Source of the DNA: Kazachstania africana CBS 2517
Taxonomy: Eukaryota; Ascomycota; Saccharomycetes; Saccharomycetales; Saccharomycetaceae
Assembly (NCBI RefSeq): GCF_000304475.1
Contig: NC_018940.1
Coordinates: 1,364,001-1,428,000 of the forward strand
Direction of reading: 5' to 3'
DNA length: 64,000 nt
The position numbers were made by a program, and so were the translations under genes. Of this stretch, positions 59,975-64,000 are shown piece after piece; the first letter of the stretch is position 1; the number at the start of each line of letters is the position of its first letter. The notes beneath the pieces are model-generated. The model had not been told where the DNA came from. It saw nothing but the letters and a program-made list of their open reading frames with translations, and made no database searches.

Positions 59975-61489
59975 ATGATTAACGTAGCTATTGGCAAATC
60001 ATGTCCGGTATTGAGAACATGTATCCAGCGGTATTCTTTTAGGGTGGTAGTGGCAAGGGACCACTTCTGTGTTCATAGGAATCGCTCGTCAAGAAGTTAT
60101 ACTAGCTCAGATTTGGCATCAACGGAGTCGCGGGTTAATAAAGCCAACAATTCCAAAGTAAAGATCGAAAATATCGGAGCAAAGAACTTTCAGACATCAA
60201 ATAAAGCAATCAATTTAGTAAATGGCAACAATTTTATTGCCCCACCACTAAAAGTTGAAGATGAATCATTTTTAAAATCTTTGATGCAAGGTGTATATTC
60301 TCACACACATAGCCATGACCAGGTACAGAATCAAAATCAAAATCATTCGCATTCTCATTCACATTCACATGGACCTAATCCTCTTCTAATACTAGATGCA
60401 GGAGAAATAAGAAAGAACGCTGGTGTTCGAATAACTTGGATAGGGTTAGGTGTCAACGTCGCCATAGCCATCGGAAAGTTTATAGGTGGTATAGTATTTC
60501 ATTCGCAGGCTCTGTTTGCCGACTCCGTCCATGCAATGAGTGATATGGTGTCGGATTTTCTAACTTTATATTCTGTGCGCTTGGCAGCAGATAAGCCTAC
60601 CCCAGATTATCCGTACGGTTATGGTAAGATTGAAACTGTGGGATCATTAGCAGTATCTACTATTTTAATGACAGCAGGCTTGTCCATTGGCTGGTCCTCT
60701 CTATGTGCTCTCGTTGGTCCTGTCTTACCACAGATAGTTATAGAAACTTTAAGCTCTTTCGGTGGACATTCACATGCGGAATCTCTCACACAGGACGTTA
60801 CAAATATTAATGCTGCATGGATTGCTGCCGCTTCTATTGCTGCGAAAGAATGGATTTTCAAAGCTACGAAAAAAGTGGCCATTCAAACGAATTCAAATGT
60901 TTTAATGGCGAATGCTTGGCATCACCGCGTCGATTCTTTAACATCATTAGTGGCATTAATTACAATAAGTGGTGGATATTTGTTTAGTATGCAATCTTTA
61001 GATACATTTGGTGGTCTTCTAGTCTCAGTTCTTATCATCAAAGCAGGGCTTGAAGGTATGACTCTTTCTCTAAAGGAACTGGTTGATCAATCCATACCAA
61101 GCGATGATCCTAGACACTTAAAAATAGAGCATGTGTTGAAGGACGCTATAAGCAAAATTAATTCAACACAACACGGTGTACAAGCATATAGTTTACAGAA
61201 TATGATGGTTCTTTCTTCTGGTCCAAACCTGAGAGCTCTCTCCAAGATTGAGGTACCATTCATTGACGATATTGATGCACGTCACACTATCAAAAATTTA
61301 GAAAATACAACGAGCTACCTACGAAAGGTTCTCTATAAGAACGTTCCAGAGGTTAAGAAATTACAAATTGAGTTCGTACAAGATAACTTTTATGCACCTA
61401 ATGATACGATTCAAGCATCCGATTCATCTGATGAACAAAATGCTTTACCGACGAATAGACATACTCATTCGCATATGAAACATAGTTAA
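59975..61489 (+). CDS. MMT1: Mitochondrial metal transporter MMT1 (CDF family)
   Basis: A 504-residue cation diffusion facilitator (S. cerevisiae Mmt1 510). The first 50 residues are basic, a likely mitochondrial presequence. A His-rich loop (HSHSHSHSHGPNP, residues about 120-140) precedes the membrane domain. Membrane helices 2 and 5 carry the metal-binding HxxxD-type pairs: ADSVHAMSDMVSDF and NAWHHRVDSLTSL. The C-terminal domain is cytosolic- or matrix-type with LQIEFVQDN, then another His cluster at the very end. Mmt1 and its duplicate Mmt2 export iron from mitochondria. The order after ECM5 matches YMR177W. Confidence 0.94.
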   Translation: MINVAIGKSCPVLRTCIQRYSFRVVVARDHFCVHRNRSSRSYTSSDLASTESRVNKANNSKVKIENIGAKNFQTSNKAINLVNGNNFIAPPLKVEDESFLKSLMQGVYSHTHSHDQVQNQNQNHSHSHSHSHGPNPLLILDAGEIRKNAGVRITWIGLGVNVAIAIGKFIGGIVFHSQALFADSVHAMSDMVSDFLTLYSVRLAADKPTPDYPYGYGKIETVGSLAVSTILMTAGLSIGWSSLCALVGPVLPQIVIETLSSFGGHSHAESLTQDVTNINAAWIAAASIAAKEWIFKATKKVAIQTNSNVLMANAWHHRVDSLTSLVALITISGGYLFSMQSLDTFGGLLVSVLIIKAGLEGMTLSLKELVDQSIPSDDPRHLKIEHVLKDAISKINSTQHGVQAYSLQNMMVLSSGPNLRALSKIEVPFIDDIDARHTIKNLENTTSYLRKVLYKNVPEVKKLQIEFVQDNFYAPNDTIQASDSSDEQNALPTNRHTHSHMKHS

Positions 61490-61721
61490 ACTCGTCACAT
61501 ACTATCAGATGTGCAAAAATGGGGTGAAAAAAATATATATTTAACGACGTTGTAGTAAAGCCAGAACATTATTTATTGGCCTTCTCACTGATGGTCACAT
61601 ACATTGAATCGTAGTAATAAACTTTGATTTGATGATATTTATTTAATTTATTTTATACTTATTTATTTATTTATTATAGAAAAATATTAATACCATGAGA
61701 TGCATAGTTCTCTATAAAAAA

Positions 61722-62165
61722 CTATTTACCATAAATCCAGTCATTGAGTTTTTGTCTGTTTCTAGCAATTTCGAAAGCATAGAATTGGATTCTCACAACG
61801 AAGATAGCTGTATCTTGACCATATTCAGCATTGGCATCAGTTCGCAAAAGGGTACCAAAATTGTAATCTTCAACTTTTCCTTCGAATAACGTACAGTATT
61901 TTCTCCATCTATCTTTGGCTGCTGGAGTCTTCAATTCATCTTCGGTAAACTTCTTTATTCTTTCGACGTCTTTGTATTCTGGAAAGTGTTCGATAAAAAG
62001 ACTGTAGATTTCATCGTCATATTTGGTTAGACGTAATTTGGAACCTTGCAACTTTATTAACAAGTTCCAATAAGTTTCTGCTTGTTCTACAGCAATAACA
62101 GCAAATTGTCTTTCAATATCTTCTAAATTATCAGCAGTTTCGGCATCAAAAGTATTCATAGACAT
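61722..62165 (-). CDS. PBDC1 family protein, YPL225W homolog
   Basis: The frame opens at TTG (62180), but the first ATG is at 62165, giving 147 residues (YPL225W 146). Conserved stretches include ERQFAVIAVEQAETYWNLL, KLRLTKYDDEIY and EDYNFGTLLRTDANAEYGQD. PBDC1/YPL225W has been reported as a chaperone that binds nascent eEF1A. An ATG two codons later (62159) is an equally possible start. In S. cerevisiae this gene lies beside MMT2 on chromosome XVI, not beside MMT1; here it sits between MMT1 and the YMR178W-type gene, so one track carries genes from both sister regions. Confidence 0.92.
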   Translation of the reverse strand: MSMNTFDAETADNLEDIERQFAVIAVEQAETYWNLLIKLQGSKLRLTKYDDEIYSLFIEHFPEYKDVERIKKFTEDELKTPAAKDRWRKYCTLFEGKVEDYNFGTLLRTDANAEYGQDTAIFVVRIQFYAFEIARNRQKLNDWIYGK

Positions 62166-62529
62166 CGTTTGCGTTTTCAATAGAGTTGATCTAGTATAGT
62201 TAGTGGTCTAATTAATATACCTAATGGCAATGCATATATATAAAGCTCATCGCATTGAAATATTCTCTCTTTTCAATCAAAAATTTCAGAAATTTCGAAA
62301 AGAAAAAGTAACAACAATCGTTAAAGACGATTTCGGAATTATATCGATTTAAGATGTTCCTGGAAATAAATACGGGATCTTATGTAATGAAAGTTGTATT
62401 ATATAGGGCTTTTTTGATTGACCAGTGAGAGATCTCAGATTGTTTTGGTGTCATTCAACTGGGCCTTATTATTGCAATTGATTCGTTGGAGGAGAAAATT
62501 GCTTATTTTTTTTTCACAATTAGAGTGAT
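62166..62529. other. Divergent promoter between the YPL225W- and YMR178W-type genes
   Basis: 364 bp with a TATATATAAA stretch at 62236-62245, suitably placed upstream of the YPL225W-type gene, and a T-rich run before 62520. No other site is recognised. Confidence 0.5.
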
Positions 62530-63354
62530 ATGTCAAAAATTAGCGCTGCATGCATAATTATAGGTGACGAAGTTCTCAACGGCAAGATCGTAGATACAAA
62601 CTCTCGTTTCTTTGCCAAGCTCTGCTTCAGTCTTGGTATCAAATTAAGAGAGGTTGTTGTGATCGGTGATGACGAGTCACAGATCATAGAAACTGTACGT
62701 AGACTATGGAAACAACACCAGTTTATTGTCACAAGTGGTGGTATAGGTAGTACTCATGATGATATTACATATGAATGCCTGGCAAAAAGTTTCAATCTAC
62801 CTGCTGAGTTGAATGAGGAATGTAAGAAAAGAATGCAAGAAAAATCTAACCCCGAAGGCAGGTTAAATGTGCAGCAATTAAAGGACTTTTATAAAATGGC
62901 TACGCTACCTGCAGGACATACAGTCAAAAATTATTATCCTTGTGATGATCTATGGGTTCCTGTCTGTTCTATCAAAGAGCAAGTATTTATTCTTCCCGGT
63001 ATTCCACAATTATTTGAAAGATTGTTGGAGTGTATGCTTCCTGTAATTAAAAAAATCTTTGAAGTGAAAGAAAAGGATGCGGAATACATTAGATTTTTTG
63101 TGAAAACTACATTCACTGAGTCTCAAATTTCACATCAGTTGAGAATGTATCAGGATGAAGCTTCTAAGGTTTCTGCAGAAATTAAGATTGGCTCATACCC
63201 TCATTTTGGCTTGGGCTTCAATACTGTAAGTATATTGGGCGAAAAAAAAGACGAGGATTATCTGACCAAAATAAGAGACCGTGCCATCAAAGACCTGCAA
63301 GGGGAAGAATTGCCTGCTGAATTAGAAGACGCATTTTCTAATGAGAGGAAATAA
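62530..63354 (+). CDS. MoCF-biosynthesis/CinA-like domain protein, YMR178W homolog
   Basis: A 274-residue protein, the same length as YMR178W. The N-terminal half is a MoaB/Mog-type fold: [17 protein letters not shown] at residues 9-25 and [16 protein letters not shown] around 70-85 contain the glycine-rich binding loops. This domain is shared with CinA and with eukaryotic FAD-synthase N-terminal domains. Budding yeasts make no molybdopterin, so the fold must be used otherwise, perhaps on a nucleotide; that is inference. Function in S. cerevisiae is unknown to me. It ends convergent to NEW1. Confidence 0.92.
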   Translation: MSKISAACIIIGDEVLNGKIVDTNSRFFAKLCFSLGIKLREVVVIGDDESQIIETVRRLWKQHQFIVTSGGIGSTHDDITYECLAKSFNLPAELNEECKKRMQEKSNPEGRLNVQQLKDFYKMATLPAGHTVKNYYPCDDLWVPVCSIKEQVFILPGIPQLFERLLECMLPVIKKIFEVKEKDAEYIRFFVKTTFTESQISHQLRMYQDEASKVSAEIKIGSYPHFGLGFNTVSILGEKKDEDYLTKIRDRAIKDLQGEELPAELEDAFSNERK

Positions 63355-63524
63355 ACTTGTATACAGTTATATGCGCATAATGACTGCATCAAAAGAAACG
63401 GTCATGTTTAAAACTTCGAAAATTTTCAAAGATTTTATTATATATATATATTTTACATGGAGTTAGATAACCTTGAGAAAAAAATCTATCAACAAAAACA
63501 GGAATAGAGCTTTCAATTACCCGT

Positions 63525-64000
63525 TTAATCTTCTTCTTCATCGTCTGTATCAACAGGTTTTGGAGTTCCCTTTGGTGAGGACAACCAATCAATGTAACGT
63601 AAACGACGACGTTCGGCTTGAGCCTTCTTTTCATTTCTAGTGAGCTTCTTCTTTCTTTGTCTAACCTTGATGTTGGCTGGGGAGTCGTCATCATCGACAG
63701 ATGGCGATATTCTTTGTTCGGCTTTAACACCAACAGCGTTGGCATTTCCACCATCTTCAAACCTACTTTGGTCGATTTGGCTGACACCTTTTTGAGTTAA
63801 CTTACCATTCTCGACGATCCATTGTTCTGGGCATAAAGCACCGACAAATTCATTGTTATGGGAAATCATGACAACACCACCGGTCCAGTCACGAATAGCA
63901 ACAGCTAAAGCACCTAAGGAATCTCTATCCAGATAATTAGTAGGTTCATCAAGAACTAATAAATGAGGATTATTCCACATAGCACCTGCGATAACGACTT
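63525..64000 (-). CDS. NEW1: NEW1 homolog, C-terminal end (gene runs off the right edge)
   Basis: The minus frame is open to the window edge, so the 5' part is missing; about 158 residues are visible. They include the Walker B segment of the second ABC cassette (LLVLDEPTNYLDRDSL), the switch His in MISHNNEFV, then the conserved tail VDDDDSPANIKVRQRKKK and RRLRYIDWLSSPKGTPKPVD. This tail is that of New1, an eEF3-like ABCF ATPase that helps translation termination and recycling at certain C-terminal codons. The S. cerevisiae gene is YPL226W, beside YPL225W. A TTACCCG Reb1-type site lies just beyond the stop (63517-63523). Confidence 0.92.
   Translation of the reverse strand, partial: VVIAGAMWNNPHLLVLDEPTNYLDRDSLGALAVAIRDWTGGVVMISHNNEFVGALCPEQWIVENGKLTQKGVSQIDQSRFEDGGNANAVGVKAEQRISPSVDDDDSPANIKVRQRKKKLTRNEKKAQAERRRLRYIDWLSSPKGTPKPVDTDDEEED

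Overview
This is a chromosomal stretch of a budding yeast of the family Saccharomycetaceae. Evidence: about 35 densely packed protein genes; introns confined to two genes and carrying yeast splice signals (GTATGT donor, TACTAAC or AACTAAC branch site); a tRNA-Gly(GCC) gene; and long runs of gene order matching Saccharomyces cerevisiae. Gene order argues for a post-whole-genome-duplication lineage outside Saccharomyces (for example Kazachstania, Naumovozyma, Tetrapisispora or Vanderwaltozyma). The long YDL104-YDL122 run is one track without interleaved sister genes, and it lacks RRP42; another block lacks ASM4. I cannot name the species. All names below come from recognising proteins and gene order by eye; no search was run.

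Layout. (A) 1-3097: the C-terminal part of SPP41 and RMT2 (YDR464W-YDR465C order). (B) 3220-31689: QRI7, NSE4, PHO2, MSS2, KIN28, a YDL109C-type lipase, TMA17, TRM3, ATG20, a YDL114W-type dehydrogenase, tRNA-Gly, IWR1 (spliced), NUP84, CYK3, a small novel ORF, HEM25, YFH1, EXP1 and UBP1, in the S. cerevisiae YDL104-YDL122 order. (C) 31690-34846: a synteny breakpoint holding a Ser/Thr-rich wall-protein-like gene that lacks a signal peptide. (D) 34847-40613: LUC7, NUR1, RAM1, UBX3, SRP14 (YDL087-YDL092). (E) 40787-48474: MRM2, SEC27 (spliced), a YGL138C-like secreted orphan and an FLC-family membrane protein (YGL136-YGL139). (F) 49328-64000: HOT1, DDR48, PAI3, SIP18, ECM5, MMT1, a YPL225W-type gene, a YMR178W-type gene and the C-terminal end of NEW1. 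Block F mixes genes that S. cerevisiae keeps on two sister chromosomes (XIII and XVI).

Functional themes. Most genes are unlinked housekeeping functions: tRNA and rRNA modification, mitochondrial iron, heme and glycine transport, nuclear pore and COPI, prenylation, and SRP. The one coherent neighbourhood is HOT1-DDR48-PAI3-SIP18 (49.3-54.6 kb): an osmostress transcription factor beside stress proteins, with CCCCT/AGGGG elements and TATA boxes in the gaps.

Points most worth a second look: a +1 frameshift at an A6 run in ECM5; the 540-residue Ser/Thr-rich GPI-type protein with no signal peptide at a breakpoint; an unrecognised 82-residue ORF between CYK3 and HEM25; the DDR48 array of 21 repeat units; and two introns recovered from the sequence that complete the N-termini of IWR1 and SEC27. 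I found no CRISPR array, no intact transposon, no LTR and no centromere I could support.
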